Below the pieces are notes generated by a model, which worked only from the letters and a program-made list of their open reading frames with translations, searched no databases and had not been told where the DNA came from. A DNA stretch of 64,000 bases from Congzhengia sp045576635 (lineage in GTDB: Bacteria > Bacillota > Clostridia > UBA1381 > UBA9506), in contig JAZNGT010000028.1 of the NCBI GenBank assembly GCA_045576635.1, positions 28,616 to 92,615 of the forward strand, given 5' to 3'. The position numbers and the translations under genes were made by a program. Position 1 is the stretch's first letter; the number at the start of each line of letters is the position of its first letter. This document shows, in pieces, positions 7,994-16,494 of this stretch.

Positions 7994-8885
7994 TGTGGGA
8001 AAACGCCTTGATTTGTTTTTGTCAGAAACGATGGAAATTACCCGTTCGGCTGCACAAAAACTGATTGAGGATGGTAACGTTTTGACAAACGGAACCTTTG
8101 CCCCTAAAAACTATAAATTGAAAGAATCAGACGAGGTCCGGGTATCTTTACCCGAGCCTCGTATTCTTAATGTCGAACCGCAGAATATACCGCTCGATAT
8201 TTTGTATGAAGATGACGACGTTTTAGTAGTAAACAAACCGCAGGGGATGGTTGTGCATCCGGCGGCAGGAAATTATACTGATACGCTCGTCAACGCACTT
8301 ATGTATCATACAAAGGGTAGACTTTCTGCCATTAACGGCGTAATTCGTCCCGGTATTGTGCATAGAATTGATAAAGATACCAGCGGTGTGCTTGTTGTTG
8401 CAAAAAACAACGATGCGCATCTTTCTTTGGCGGAGCAAATCAAAGCGCACACGGTGACAAGAGAGTATGTATGCCTGATTCACGGGGGAACCAATTGGGA
8501 TGAAATCACAGTGGACAAACCCATAGGGCGTGACCCGAAAGACAGAAAACGGATGCTCGCCGGTGTAAAAGATGGAAAAGATGCGGTAACACACTTTTTT
8601 GTAGAAAAGCGCTTCCGTGGATACACACTTTTAAGATGTAGATTAGAAACTGGCAGAACACATCAGATTCGTGTACATTTAAAGAGTATAGGAAAGCAAA
8701 TCATAGGCGACGCCGTCTACGGATTAAAAGAGGATAAACTTGCAAAAGCAGAGGGAATTAAAGGACAGCTTTTGCATGCAAAAACGCTCGGGTTTATTCA
8801 TCCGAAAACGGGCAACTATGTAGAATTTGAGCAAGAAGTACCCGATTACTTTATGTGCATTTTAAACAAATTGCCACTTGCATAA
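7965..8885 (+). CDS. rluD: RluD-family 23S rRNA pseudouridine synthase
   Basis: The 306-residue protein has an N-terminal S4 RNA-binding domain (about residues 12-70) followed by the catalytic domain with VVNKPQGMVVHPAAGN and GIVHRIDKDTSG; D136 is the catalytic aspartate. Family members make pseudouridines in 23S rRNA; the exact site here is not known. ATG 7965 is preferred over an in-frame ATG 21 bases upstream because AAAGGAG precedes it. The start overlaps the end of lspA by 29 bases, indicating coupling. Confidence 0.94.
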   Translation: MEIMQANLNDVGKRLDLFLSETMEITRSAAQKLIEDGNVLTNGTFAPKNYKLKESDEVRVSLPEPRILNVEPQNIPLDILYEDDDVLVVNKPQGMVVHPAAGNYTDTLVNALMYHTKGRLSAINGVIRPGIVHRIDKDTSGVLVVAKNNDAHLSLAEQIKAHTVTREYVCLIHGGTNWDEITVDKPIGRDPKDRKRMLAGVKDGKDAVTHFFVEKRFRGYTLLRCRLETGRTHQIRVHLKSIGKQIIGDAVYGLKEDKLAKAEGIKGQLLHAKTLGFIHPKTGNYVEFEQEVPDYFMCILNKLPLA

Positions 8886-8927
8886 TGGCAATATTAAACA
8901 AAAATTTTTGTGCAAAACAAAAAAATA

Positions 8928-8956
8928 TTGACTAAAATAACAAATTGGAATATAAT
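8928..8956 (+). promoter_or_regulatory. Sigma-A promoter for sigH
   Basis: TTGACT (8928-8933), 17-base spacer, TATAAT (8951-8956). It gives a leader of about 50 bases before the TTG start of sigH. Confidence 0.85.
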
Positions 8957-9015
8957 TACATTGTATGCATGTATCAATGTGTTTACTGTGTAAAATGATT
9001 GGATTGTGAACTGTT

Positions 9016-9630
9016 TTGGTAAACAAATTAAGCTACAACAAAATGACCGATGAACAGGTCGTGGCACTTGCAAAATCAGGCGACCAAAACGCAATGGAAT
9101 ATATCGTCAGTAAATACACAGGGTTTGTTAAAATGCGTTCGGTCCCCTATTTTTTGGCGGGTGCAGAACGAGACGATTTGGTACAGGAGGGTTTAATTGG
9201 TCTTTATAAGGCAATTAAATCCTATGACAGCGGAAAACGTGCCAATTTTAAGACATTTGCCGAGGTCTGTGTCGTAAGGCAAATGATCAGTGCTGTAAAA
9301 TCTTCCACACGGAAGAAAAACAGCCCGCTGAACCATTACGTACCCATACATGGTACAGAGAACGACACCGCAGAAACGATTCACGATGCGTTTGTGGATT
9401 TAAAAAATCAAAATCCCGAACACATTATGATTGAAAAAGAAACTGTCAAAGGCATGGAATTTGAAATCAACAAACTCCTGAGTGACTTTGAAAATGAAGT
9501 CCTAGGCCTTTACTTAAGTGGCGTATCTTACAAAAAAATTGCAGCATCTTTGGGAAGAGAACCCAAAGCTGTTGATAATGCACTTTCCCGTATTAAGAAA
9601 AAATTGGAAAAGCATCTTGCCGATGGGTAA
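9016..9630 (+). CDS. sigH: RNA polymerase sigma-H factor (stationary phase/sporulation)
   Basis: This 204-residue sigma factor matches Bacillus SigH over its length: region 2 with NAMEYIVSKYTGFV and DDLVQEGLIGLYKAIKSYD, and region 4 with FENEVLGLYLSGVSYKKIA and KAVDNALSRIKKKLEKHL. SigH drives early sporulation and post-exponential genes. Start is read as TTG 9016 because the next in-frame ATG (9043) would remove nine residues before the conserved part; the ribosome binding site is weak, so expression may be kept low. It has its own promoter, and no rlmB/yacP neighbour is seen, unlike many Firmicutes. Confidence 0.93.
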   Translation: MVNKLSYNKMTDEQVVALAKSGDQNAMEYIVSKYTGFVKMRSVPYFLAGAERDDLVQEGLIGLYKAIKSYDSGKRANFKTFAEVCVVRQMISAVKSSTRKKNSPLNHYVPIHGTENDTAETIHDAFVDLKNQNPEHIMIEKETVKGMEFEINKLLSDFENEVLGLYLSGVSYKKIAASLGREPKAVDNALSRIKKKLEKHLADG

Positions 9631-9701
9631 AGGCAACACCGTGGTTGTAGGCTTTTTAAGCTACAATAGATTATAATTATTTTCAAAGAGAGGGATTATC
9701 C

Positions 9702-9974
9702 ATGTACGAAGACAAAACACTAGTATGCAAAGACTGTGGTGCTGAATTTGTATTCACAGCAGGCGAACAGGAGTTTTACGCTGAAAAAGGCTTCGAAAAT
9801 GAGCCCAGCCGCTGCAAAGAATGCAGAATCGCCAGAAAAAACAGCATCAGACAGAACAGAGAAATGCATACAGCTATTTGTGCTGATTGCGGCGCAGAGG
9901 CTCAGGTGCCTTTTGAGCCGAAAGAAGACCGTCCGGTTTACTGCAGCGAATGCTTCGCTAAACACAAGGAGTAA
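9702..9974 (+). CDS. Zinc-ribbon domain protein
   Basis: This 90-residue protein carries an N-terminal zinc ribbon (CKDC then, about 27 residues on, CKEC) and a second one at the C-terminus (CADC then CSEC). The pattern TLVCKDCGAEFVFT followed by GEQEFYAEKGF is that of the widespread small zinc-ribbon family often annotated zinc-ribbon domain containing protein. Function is unknown; such proteins may bind nucleic acid or act as metal stores. GAGAGGGA precedes ATG 9702. It is one of the few genes in this region with no neighbour closer than about 70 bases. Confidence 0.8.
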   Translation: MYEDKTLVCKDCGAEFVFTAGEQEFYAEKGFENEPSRCKECRIARKNSIRQNREMHTAICADCGAEAQVPFEPKEDRPVYCSECFAKHKE

Positions 9975-10079
9975 AACGGCAAGAACCGCAATGTTTTAGT
10001 ACATTTTGTGGAGCATAATATAAATTAGGCAACAAAATACATAAATTGTAAGAATTTGAAAAAATGTTATGAAAAGTAC

Positions 10080-10108
10080 TTGCATTTTAAGACTACATTT
10101 GTTATAAT
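10080..10108 (+). promoter_or_regulatory. Sigma-A promoter for the rimP-nusA-infB operon
   Basis: TTGCAT (10080-10085), 17-base spacer, TATAAT (10103-10108). Transcription would start near 10115, just before the leader hairpin. Confidence 0.85.
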
Positions 10109-10130
10109 GTATATGTGGATATTGTGGTTA

Positions 10131-10160
10131 GAAAGAGTGGGCGTATGTTCCCACTCTTTC
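10131..10160 (+). promoter_or_regulatory. Leader hairpin of the rimP-nusA operon
   Basis: GAAAGAGTGGG (10131-10141) pairs perfectly with CCCACTCTTTC (10150-10160) around an 8-base loop. It stands at the very 5' end of the transcript, about 16 bases after the expected start, and ends 47 bases before the rimP GTG. I recall similar GAGTGGG/CCCACTC leader hairpins before rimP in other Firmicutes; this could be a site for feedback control by a product of the operon or a 5' stability element. Confidence 0.65.
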
Positions 10161-10207
10161 GCATTGTATCCGAAAATTTATTTTCACTTAAAAGAGGTGA
10201 ACAGTTC

Positions 10208-10669
10208 GTGGCGTATAACAAAATCGAAACAGAAGTCTTAACCTATTTAGAACCGATTGCAAAAGACGCCTCGGTTAATATCTGGGATATTGAGTTTAAA
10301 AAAGAAGGCCCCGACCATGTTTTAAGAATTTATCTTGACAAAGAAGGTGGCATTTCCATTAATGACTGCGAAACGGTAAGTCGTGCAATTGAAGCGGTGC
10401 TGGATGAAAAAGACATCATTTCGCAGGCGTATCTTTTAGAAGTTTCGTCAGCGGGACTTGACAGACTCATAAAGTATGACTGGCACTTTAAAGCCTGCCT
10501 TTTAAAATCGGTTGATGTAAAACTCTTTGCTCCAATAGACGGCGTAAAGGAATTTACCGCAATTTTAAAAGACTATGACGGAGAATGTGTTACTTTTTTA
10601 GATGGCGACGATACGAAAATAATTTCATCAGATAAAATATCATCAATTAGACTCACAGTTGAGTTCTAA
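10208..10669 (+). CDS. rimP: Ribosome maturation factor RimP
   Basis: RimP (153 residues) helps assemble the 30S subunit. The N-terminal domain carries WDIEFKKEG, LRIYLDKEGGISINDCETVSR and YLLEVSSAGLDR, the family signatures; the C-terminal part is an SH3-like barrel. Start is GTG 10208, five to seven bases after GAGGTGA; an upstream in-frame ATG (10115) is rejected because it lies before the leader hairpin and outside the conserved region. First gene of the nusA operon. Confidence 0.93.
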   Translation: MAYNKIETEVLTYLEPIAKDASVNIWDIEFKKEGPDHVLRIYLDKEGGISINDCETVSRAIEAVLDEKDIISQAYLLEVSSAGLDRLIKYDWHFKACLLKSVDVKLFAPIDGVKEFTAILKDYDGECVTFLDGDDTKIISSDKISSIRLTVEF

Positions 10670-10692
10670 ACAGTTTGGAGGAATTAAGAAAA

Positions 10693-11721
10693 ATGAATCA
10701 GGAATTTATGGCAGCACTTACAGAGCTTGCAGAGGACAAAAATATCAGCAAGGATTCTTTGCTTGAAACAATTGAATTTGCACTTATCACTGCGTACAAA
10801 AAGAACTATAAGCACGCACAGAATGTAGCAGTCAGCATTGATAAAGAAACGGGCGAGATTAAGGTTTATCAGCAAAAAACCGTCTCAGAGGAAGTTTTGG
10901 ATGCAAATCTTGAAATTTCGCCAGAAGAAGCAAAAGAAATTAGTGCAGGTTATAGCATAGGTGATATTGTCAACATCGAAGTAACACCGCGCGAATTCGG
11001 AAGAATAGCAGCGCAAACAGCAAAACAGGTTGTTGTACAGAGAATCAAAGAAGCAGAACGCGATCAAATGATTGTTTTGTACCGTGATCAGGAAAACTCG
11101 ATGGTAACAGGCCTTATTATGCGTAACGACGGAAAGTTCGTAACCGTACAAATCGGAAATGACACAGAAGCAATTCTGCCTCTTAATGAGCAGGTTGCCG
11201 GAGAAACTTATACTGCCGGTGCAAGAAAGCGTTTTTATGTAGCAGAGGTTAAACTTTCCGGAAACAATCCGCAGATTATTTTATCAAGAACACATCCTGC
11301 ACTTGTGAAAAAACTGTTTGAGCAGGAAGTTCCCGAGTGCGGAAGCGGCGTAGTGGAAATTAAATCGATTTCCCGAGAAGCCGGTTCCAGAACAAAAATC
11401 TCTGTTTATTCACAGGACGAAAATGTGGATGCAGTTGGTGCATGCGTTGGTCCGAGAGGGTCGAGAGTCCAGACTATCTGTGATGAATTAAATGGAGAAA
11501 AAATTGACATTATTAAATACAGTGAAGACCCGTCTAAGTTTATTGCAGCATCCCTTAGTCCTTCTGATGTTGTAAGTTGTGAAGTAAATGAAGAAGAACA
11601 CAGCGCATCTGTAATTGTTCCCGCAGGTCAGCTTTCTCTTGCAATCGGCAAAGAGGGACAGAATGCGCGCTTAGCAGCAAAACTTACAGGTTGGAAAATC
11701 GATATTAAACCGGAGGCGTAA
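10693..11721 (+). CDS. nusA: Transcription termination/antitermination factor NusA
   Basis: NusA (342 residues) binds RNA polymerase and modulates pausing and termination. Order: N-terminal polymerase-binding domain (1-125), S1 domain (about 130-200), then KH1 (GACVGPRGSRVQTI) and KH2 (LAIGKEGQNARLAAKLTGWKI). It ends right after KH2, without the acidic repeats of E. coli NusA, as usual in Firmicutes. The TTG at 10675 is part of the TTGGAGG ribosome binding site, so ATG 10693 is the start. Confidence 0.97.
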   Translation: MNQEFMAALTELAEDKNISKDSLLETIEFALITAYKKNYKHAQNVAVSIDKETGEIKVYQQKTVSEEVLDANLEISPEEAKEISAGYSIGDIVNIEVTPREFGRIAAQTAKQVVVQRIKEAERDQMIVLYRDQENSMVTGLIMRNDGKFVTVQIGNDTEAILPLNEQVAGETYTAGARKRFYVAEVKLSGNNPQIILSRTHPALVKKLFEQEVPECGSGVVEIKSISREAGSRTKISVYSQDENVDAVGACVGPRGSRVQTICDELNGEKIDIIKYSEDPSKFIAASLSPSDVVSCEVNEEEHSASVIVPAGQLSLAIGKEGQNARLAAKLTGWKIDIKPEA

Positions 11722-11724
11722 TCT

Positions 11725-11985
11725 ATGGGAAAGCATATACCCATCCGTGAATGCATAGTGTGCCGTACCAAAGGCGAAAAGCAGAACTTTATCAGAATTG
11801 TAAAAACAAATGACGCTTTTTTTATTGATACGACATCAAAAATGCAGGGAAGGGGCGCTTATGTTTGTCGGACGTGTCTTTCAGACCCGATGTTTTTAAA
11901 GAAAAAAGCATTGAACAGAGCGTTTCGGGAAGCAGTTCCGGATGAAATATATTCCGCTTTGACTGAAAATAGCGAATTGGTTTAA
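11725..11985 (+). CDS. ylxR: YlxR/RnpM family RNA-binding protein
   Basis: The 86-residue protein matches YlxR: IRECIVCRTKGEK at the N-terminus and GRGAYVCRTC in the middle, with four Cys in the expected places. In Bacillus the protein (RnpM) binds RNase P RNA and lowers its activity. It follows nusA by 3 bases, with GGAGG in the nusA 3' end, and precedes the L7Ae-type gene, the standard order. Confidence 0.92.
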   Translation: MGKHIPIRECIVCRTKGEKQNFIRIVKTNDAFFIDTTSKMQGRGAYVCRTCLSDPMFLKKKALNRAFREAVPDEIYSALTENSELV

Positions 11986-12011
11986 AAGCAATTGGGAAAG
12001 GACTGGTTTTT

Positions 12012-12305
12012 ACGGATAAAATATTAAACTTAATCAGCCTTGCCCAAAAGGCAGGAAAAGTAAGGGCGGGCGAGTACCTTGTGACAAAATCTGTCAAAGA
12101 GGGTACAGCGCATTTGGTTATCATAGCAAACGACACATCACAAAAAGCGCGTGAGAGAATCGAGTATTTGTGCGATGTGTTTGAATGTAAAAGTGTGGTA
12201 TATGGTACAAAAGCAGAACTTGGCCGTTTTACCGGAAATCGCGAAAAAAGCGTGATTTGCCTGACAGATGAAGGGTTTAAAAAGGCGCTTTTAGAAAAAC
12301 TTTAA
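12012..12305 (+). CDS. ylxQ: L7Ae/YlxQ family ribosomal protein with apparent ACG start
   Basis: This L7Ae/L30e-like K-turn RNA-binding protein (97 residues if started at 12012) follows ylxR as usual. Its conserved N-terminus DKILNLISLAQKAGK is fully present in frame, but no ATG, GTG or TTG lies in front of it. ACG at 12012 sits where the family methionine belongs, nine bases after AAAGGA (11997-12002). CTG 12003 and ATT 11991 are other in-frame options but are badly spaced. The first canonical start, GTG 12081, would delete 23 conserved residues. Either a rare ACG initiation or a base error is present. The C-terminus has the normal ICLTDEGF block. Confidence 0.8.
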   Translation, partial: TDKILNLISLAQKAGKVRAGEYLVTKSVKEGTAHLVIIANDTSQKARERIEYLCDVFECKSVVYGTKAELGRFTGNREKSVICLTDEGFKKALLEKL

Positions 12306-12370
12306 ACCTAAAAAAGAATTGCCCGCATTTTATGCCGGCTTGAAGGATAGAAATTTCGGAGGTGGCGTTT

Positions 12371-14629
12371 ATGACAAAAGTGAGAGTACATGAACTTGCA
12401 AAGGAGTTGGATTCCAACTCAAAAGAAATTATAGCATTGATGTCGGGGTTTAATTTCCCGACCAGAAATCATATGAGTTCATTGGAGCAGGAGGAGTTAG
12501 ACGTTCTGTTTGAACGCTTAACGCAGGCGTACGATAAGAAAAATCCCGTTCCCGTGTTCGGCAGGGTAATGGAAGAACTGAAACCCAGCAAAAAAAGCAA
12601 GAAAGCAAAAGATGCACAGGATACCGGAGATGTTAAGGCAGACGAAGGTACACCTAAGGCAGATGAACCTATCGGCAGAAAGGTTCGTCATGTTGACACG
12701 CGTCAGACAGTTGTTGAGCTTGACAAAATTGACGATGAAGTCATTGAAGAACTTGTGCCGCAGAACGTATCTGATGATGGCGTGAAAAAACAGAAACTTA
12801 AAAAAGGCAACAAACAGCGCGAAAACAATCAGGTAAAGAACAAGGTAAAGGCACAGAAAGAAGAAAAAGAGAAAAAGGGCCCGATTACCGTTAAGATTCC
12901 GGATGAAATTTCTGTTGGTGAACTTTCTGAACGCTTGGAAGTTCCTGCAACAGAAGTTGTAAAGAAACTTATGATGCTTGGTGTTATGGCATCCATCAGT
13001 CAGTCGGTTGACTTTGATACGGCATCTTTAATCGCAGAAGATTTTGGCGCAATTGTTGAAAAAGAAATCATTTTAACTGATGAAGATATTTTGTTTGACG
13101 ATTTTGAAGATACAGAAGACCAACTCGAAACGCGTTCGCCTGTTGTAGTTGTTATGGGTCACGTTGACCACGGTAAAACATCACTTTTGGATGCAATCCG
13201 TAGCACAAACGTTACCGATACAGAAGCAGGTGGTATCACACAGCACATCGGTGCGTATCGCGTTAGAATTAACGACAGAAAAATCACATTTTTAGATACC
13301 CCCGGACACGAAGCATTTACCGCAATGCGTGCCCGCGGTGCACAGGTTACGGATATTGCAATTTTGGTGGTTGCGGCAGATGACGGTATCATGCCTCAGA
13401 CCATTGAAGCAATTAACCATGCAAAAGCTGCAAACGTCGGCATTATTGTAGCAATCAATAAAATCGATAAAGAGGGTGCAAACCCCGACAGAATCAAGCA
13501 GGAACTTACAGAGCACGGTCTTGTTCCTGAAGATTGGGGCGGCGACACCATCTGTGTTGAAATCTCTGCAAAACAGAGACTCCATATTGACGATTTATTG
13601 GAAATGGTTATTTTGGTTGCCGATATGCGTGACTTAAAAGCAAACCCCAACCGTAAGGCAAAGGGTACCGTTATTGAAGCAAAACTCGATAAAGGCCGTG
13701 GTCCTGTGGCATCTGTTTTGGTACAGAACGGTACGCTCAAAGTGGGCGACACCGTTGTTGCAGGTACTGCATTCGGTCACATCCGTGCAATGCTTGACGA
13801 TAAAGGAAAGCAGATTAAAAAGGCAGGTCCTTCTGTTCCGGTCGAGATTTTAGGTCTTGATGAGGTACCGGAAGGCGGCGACGTTTTCTATGTAGTCGAT
13901 AACGAGCGTATGGCGAAAAACGTAATCGAACAGAGAAAACAAAAAGCAAAAGACGAAAGACTCGGTGCATATAACGTTGTAACACTTGACGATTTCTTTG
14001 ACAAGGTAAAAGAAGGTCAGGTAAAAGACCTTAACATCATTATTAAAGCCGACGTAAACGGCTCAGTTGAAGCTGTAAAACAGTCACTTGTTAAACTTTC
14101 TAACGATGAAGTGCGCGTAAATGTTATCCATAGCGGCGTTGGTGCAATCCGTGAATCTGATGTTATGCTTGCGTATACATCAAACGCTATTATTGTCGGA
14201 TTTAACGTACGTCCCGATGCCGGAGCAACTGCGTCTGCTGAAAGTCAGGGCGTCGATATCAGACTGTACCGTGTAATCTATACCGCAATCGAAGAAATCG
14301 AAGCGGCTATGAAAGGTATGCTTGATCCTACCTACCGCGAAGAAGTTACCGGTCACGCTGAAATCCGTCAGACGTTTAAGGTTTCGGGCGTTGGTACAAT
14401 TGCAGGTTGCTATGTAACCGACGGTACCATTGTAAGAAACTCTCAGGTTCGTATCGTTCGTGACGGTATCGTAGTGCACGAGGGAACACTTGCATCCTTA
14501 AAACGCTTTAAGGATGATGCAAAAGAAGTGGCATCCGGCTACGAATGCGGTCTTTCTATCGAAAGATTCAACGACATCAAAGAAGGAGATGTTGTTGAAG
14601 GGTTTAATATGGTGGAAGTTAAGAGATAA
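12371..14629 (+). CDS. infB: Translation initiation factor IF-2
   Basis: IF-2 (752 residues) is the GTPase that brings initiator tRNA to the 30S subunit. An N-terminal winged domain (KVRVHELAKELDSNSKEII) is followed by a charged Lys/Glu-rich linker (about 70-175), a second small domain (ISVGELSERLEVPATEVVKK) and the G domain: G1 GHVDHGKT at residues 263-270, DTPGHEAF, and NKIDK. C-terminal domains C1 and C2 end with SIERFNDIKEGDVVEGF. GGAGGTG lies six bases before ATG 12371; an in-frame GTG at 12362 is part of this ribosome binding site. Confidence 0.98.
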   Translation: MTKVRVHELAKELDSNSKEIIALMSGFNFPTRNHMSSLEQEELDVLFERLTQAYDKKNPVPVFGRVMEELKPSKKSKKAKDAQDTGDVKADEGTPKADEPIGRKVRHVDTRQTVVELDKIDDEVIEELVPQNVSDDGVKKQKLKKGNKQRENNQVKNKVKAQKEEKEKKGPITVKIPDEISVGELSERLEVPATEVVKKLMMLGVMASISQSVDFDTASLIAEDFGAIVEKEIILTDEDILFDDFEDTEDQLETRSPVVVVMGHVDHGKTSLLDAIRSTNVTDTEAGGITQHIGAYRVRINDRKITFLDTPGHEAFTAMRARGAQVTDIAILVVAADDGIMPQTIEAINHAKAANVGIIVAINKIDKEGANPDRIKQELTEHGLVPEDWGGDTICVEISAKQRLHIDDLLEMVILVADMRDLKANPNRKAKGTVIEAKLDKGRGPVASVLVQNGTLKVGDTVVAGTAFGHIRAMLDDKGKQIKKAGPSVPVEILGLDEVPEGGDVFYVVDNERMAKNVIEQRKQKAKDERLGAYNVVTLDDFFDKVKEGQVKDLNIIIKADVNGSVEAVKQSLVKLSNDEVRVNVIHSGVGAIRESDVMLAYTSNAIIVGFNVRPDAGATASAESQGVDIRLYRVIYTAIEEIEAAMKGMLDPTYREEVTGHAEIRQTFKVSGVGTIAGCYVTDGTIVRNSQVRIVRDGIVVHEGTLASLKRFKDDAKEVASGYECGLSIERFNDIKEGDVVEGFNMVEVKR

Positions 14630-14668
14630 TAAACGTATCATGTATGTAAAATAAAAAGGAGTGCTTGT

Positions 14669-15031
14669 ATGGCAGTAAACCGTATTAATAGAATCAATGA
14701 AGAAGTGCGCCGCGAACTTTCGGACATTCTGCGCGATTTGAAGGATCCCCGTATCCCAATGATGACGAGCGTGGTTTCTGTTTCTGTGACGCAGGATCTT
14801 CGTTATGCAACTGTTTATGTGAGCATTTTTGGCAGTGACGATAAGCAGGATGAAGCGCTAAAAGCGTTAAAATCTGCCTCCGGCTTTGTGCGCCGCGAAC
14901 TTGGTCACCGCCTGAATTTAAGATACACACCGGAAATTATTTATAAAAAAGACGACTCCATTGCACATGGCGCCAGAATCAACGAGTTGCTTCATAAGGA
15001 GGCAAATAAAGATGCTAGTAAAAATAGTTAA
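14669..15031 (+). CDS. rbfA: Ribosome-binding factor A
   Basis: RbfA (120 residues) is a KH-type 30S maturation factor. Conserved blocks are RRELSDILRDLKDPRIP, VSVTQDLRYATVYVSI and LRYTPEIIYKKDDS. AAAAGGAG precedes ATG 14669. It overlaps the next gene, nrnA, by 20 bases. Confidence 0.96.
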   Translation: MAVNRINRINEEVRRELSDILRDLKDPRIPMMTSVVSVSVTQDLRYATVYVSIFGSDDKQDEALKALKSASGFVRRELGHRLNLRYTPEIIYKKDDSIAHGARINELLHKEANKDASKNS

Positions 15032-15983
15032 GGCATTAAAAAAGGCAAAAAAAGTTGCAATTTTTACGCACTTAAATCCTGACGGCGATGCACTTGGTTC
15101 TGCCTTTTCCATGAAGTATGTTTTAGAAGCAATCGGCAAAGAAGCGGTCGTTTATTTAGAAAAGCCCATGCCTGAAAAATTTAATTTTTTGGGAAACGAT
15201 TATGTCATCGGTGATGAGACCACAAAAAGTGATGCAGACACTGCGCTCGTTGTAGACTGCGGTGCGTTCGACAGACTCGGCACACTGCAAAATACGTGTA
15301 AAAGCATTCCACGCCTTTTGTGCATAGACCACCATTTCAGCGGCGCGCCCTTTGGAGATGTCTGCTATAAAGATGCAGAAAGCGCAGCAACTGCACAGAT
15401 GGTGTATAAAGTTTCGACAAAACTTACAAAACAATTGCCACTTTTGGCGTGCGAGGCAATGTATACCGGCCTTTCTACCGATACGGGTCATTTTAAATTT
15501 TCAAACGTGTCACCCGAAACATTAAAAATTGCGGGAGAACTTGTGGCACGTGGCGTAAATCATCGTAATATTACAAGAGTGCTTTACGATACCGTTTCGC
15601 TTGGGAAACTTATTTTTATGGGCAAAGCAGCAGAAAAAATAGAGTTTTTTAACGATGGAAAAATCGGTGTTTTAAAAGCCCCGATGGACTTTTTAAAAGA
15701 ATATGGGCTTGTGTATGATGATGTAGAAGAACTCCCGAATCTTGCGATGCGCCTAAAAGATGTTTACGTGTCAGTTTTGGTAAAAGATAAAGAAAATGAC
15801 GAAAACGCAAAACGCGTATCACTTCGCGGAAAAGATTGTATTGACCTATCCCGTGTTGCCGAAGAATTTGGCGGCGGCGGTCATAAAAATGCCGCAGCAT
15901 GCGTGATGGATGGGGATATTGACCAGAAACTAAAACAACTCATTGACATTCTTACAGATAATTTAGGTGAGGCTAATGTTTGA
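15012..15983 (+). CDS. nrnA: NrnA-like DHH/DHHA1 phosphoesterase
   Basis: The 323-residue protein has the DHH motifs HLNPDGDALGS, VVDCG and CIDHHFSG and the C-terminal DHHA1 block GGGGHKNAA. Members are bifunctional oligoribonucleases and pAp phosphatases, and some hydrolyse cyclic dinucleotide products. AAGGAGG lies ten bases before ATG 15012, inside rbfA, so an in-frame ATG at 14961 is not used. In other Firmicutes truB and ribF follow; here they do not. Confidence 0.93.
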   Translation: MLVKIVKALKKAKKVAIFTHLNPDGDALGSAFSMKYVLEAIGKEAVVYLEKPMPEKFNFLGNDYVIGDETTKSDADTALVVDCGAFDRLGTLQNTCKSIPRLLCIDHHFSGAPFGDVCYKDAESAATAQMVYKVSTKLTKQLPLLACEAMYTGLSTDTGHFKFSNVSPETLKIAGELVARGVNHRNITRVLYDTVSLGKLIFMGKAAEKIEFFNDGKIGVLKAPMDFLKEYGLVYDDVEELPNLAMRLKDVYVSVLVKDKENDENAKRVSLRGKDCIDLSRVAEEFGGGGHKNAAACVMDGDIDQKLKQLIDILTDNLGEANV

Positions 15984-16494
15984 GGCAGGCTTAAAAACAA
16001 TTGAACTTTATACAGACGGTGCATGCAGCGGAAATCCCGGAAAAGGCGGATACGGCGTTGTATTAAAGTACAAAGAGCACGAAAAAGAACTTTCCGAAGG
16101 CTTTTTACTTACCACAAATAACCGCATGGAGATTATGGCGGTAATAAAAGGCCTTGAAGCGTTAAACGAGACTTGTAACGTCACCGTTTACAGTGACAGT
16201 AAATATGTTATCGATGCCATCACACAGGGCTGGGTTTATAAGTGGGAGGCAAACGGTTGGATGCGAAACAAAAAAGACCCGGCTGTAAATGTTGATTTAT
16301 GGGAACAACTTCTTGTTCTTTTAGATGCGCATAATGTTGAGTTTTGTTGGGTAAAAGGCCACGCAGGCCATCCCGAAAACGAGCGATGCGATAAACTTGC
16401 GGTTTTAGCCGCATCCGGCGAAAATTTAAAAGAAGACGAAGGATACAATCCGGAGGATAACCAAACATGTATTTTGACACCCACACACATTTAG
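15976..16494 (+). CDS. rnhA: Ribonuclease HI
   Basis: This 172-residue type I RNase H cuts RNA in RNA-DNA hybrids. The four catalytic acids are all visible: D14 (YTDGACSGNPG), E52 (NNRMEIM), D74 (VYSDSKYV) and D139 (ERCDKLA), plus the KGHAGHPEN loop. A basic protrusion (WVYKWEANGWMRNK) is present. ATG 15976 overlaps the nrnA stop by eight bases; AGGTGAGG precedes it. The last residues extend past the normal end, overlapping tatD by 28 bases. Confidence 0.95.
   Translation: MFEAGLKTIELYTDGACSGNPGKGGYGVVLKYKEHEKELSEGFLLTTNNRMEIMAVIKGLEALNETCNVTVYSDSKYVIDAITQGWVYKWEANGWMRNKKDPAVNVDLWEQLLVLLDAHNVEFCWVKGHAGHPENERCDKLAVLAASGENLKEDEGYNPEDNQTCILTPTHI

Noticed and set aside
10056..10241. 61-codon frame overlapping the rimP leader
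   Set aside because: It overlaps the rimP promoter, leader hairpin and start in another frame, without a ribosome binding site or family match.
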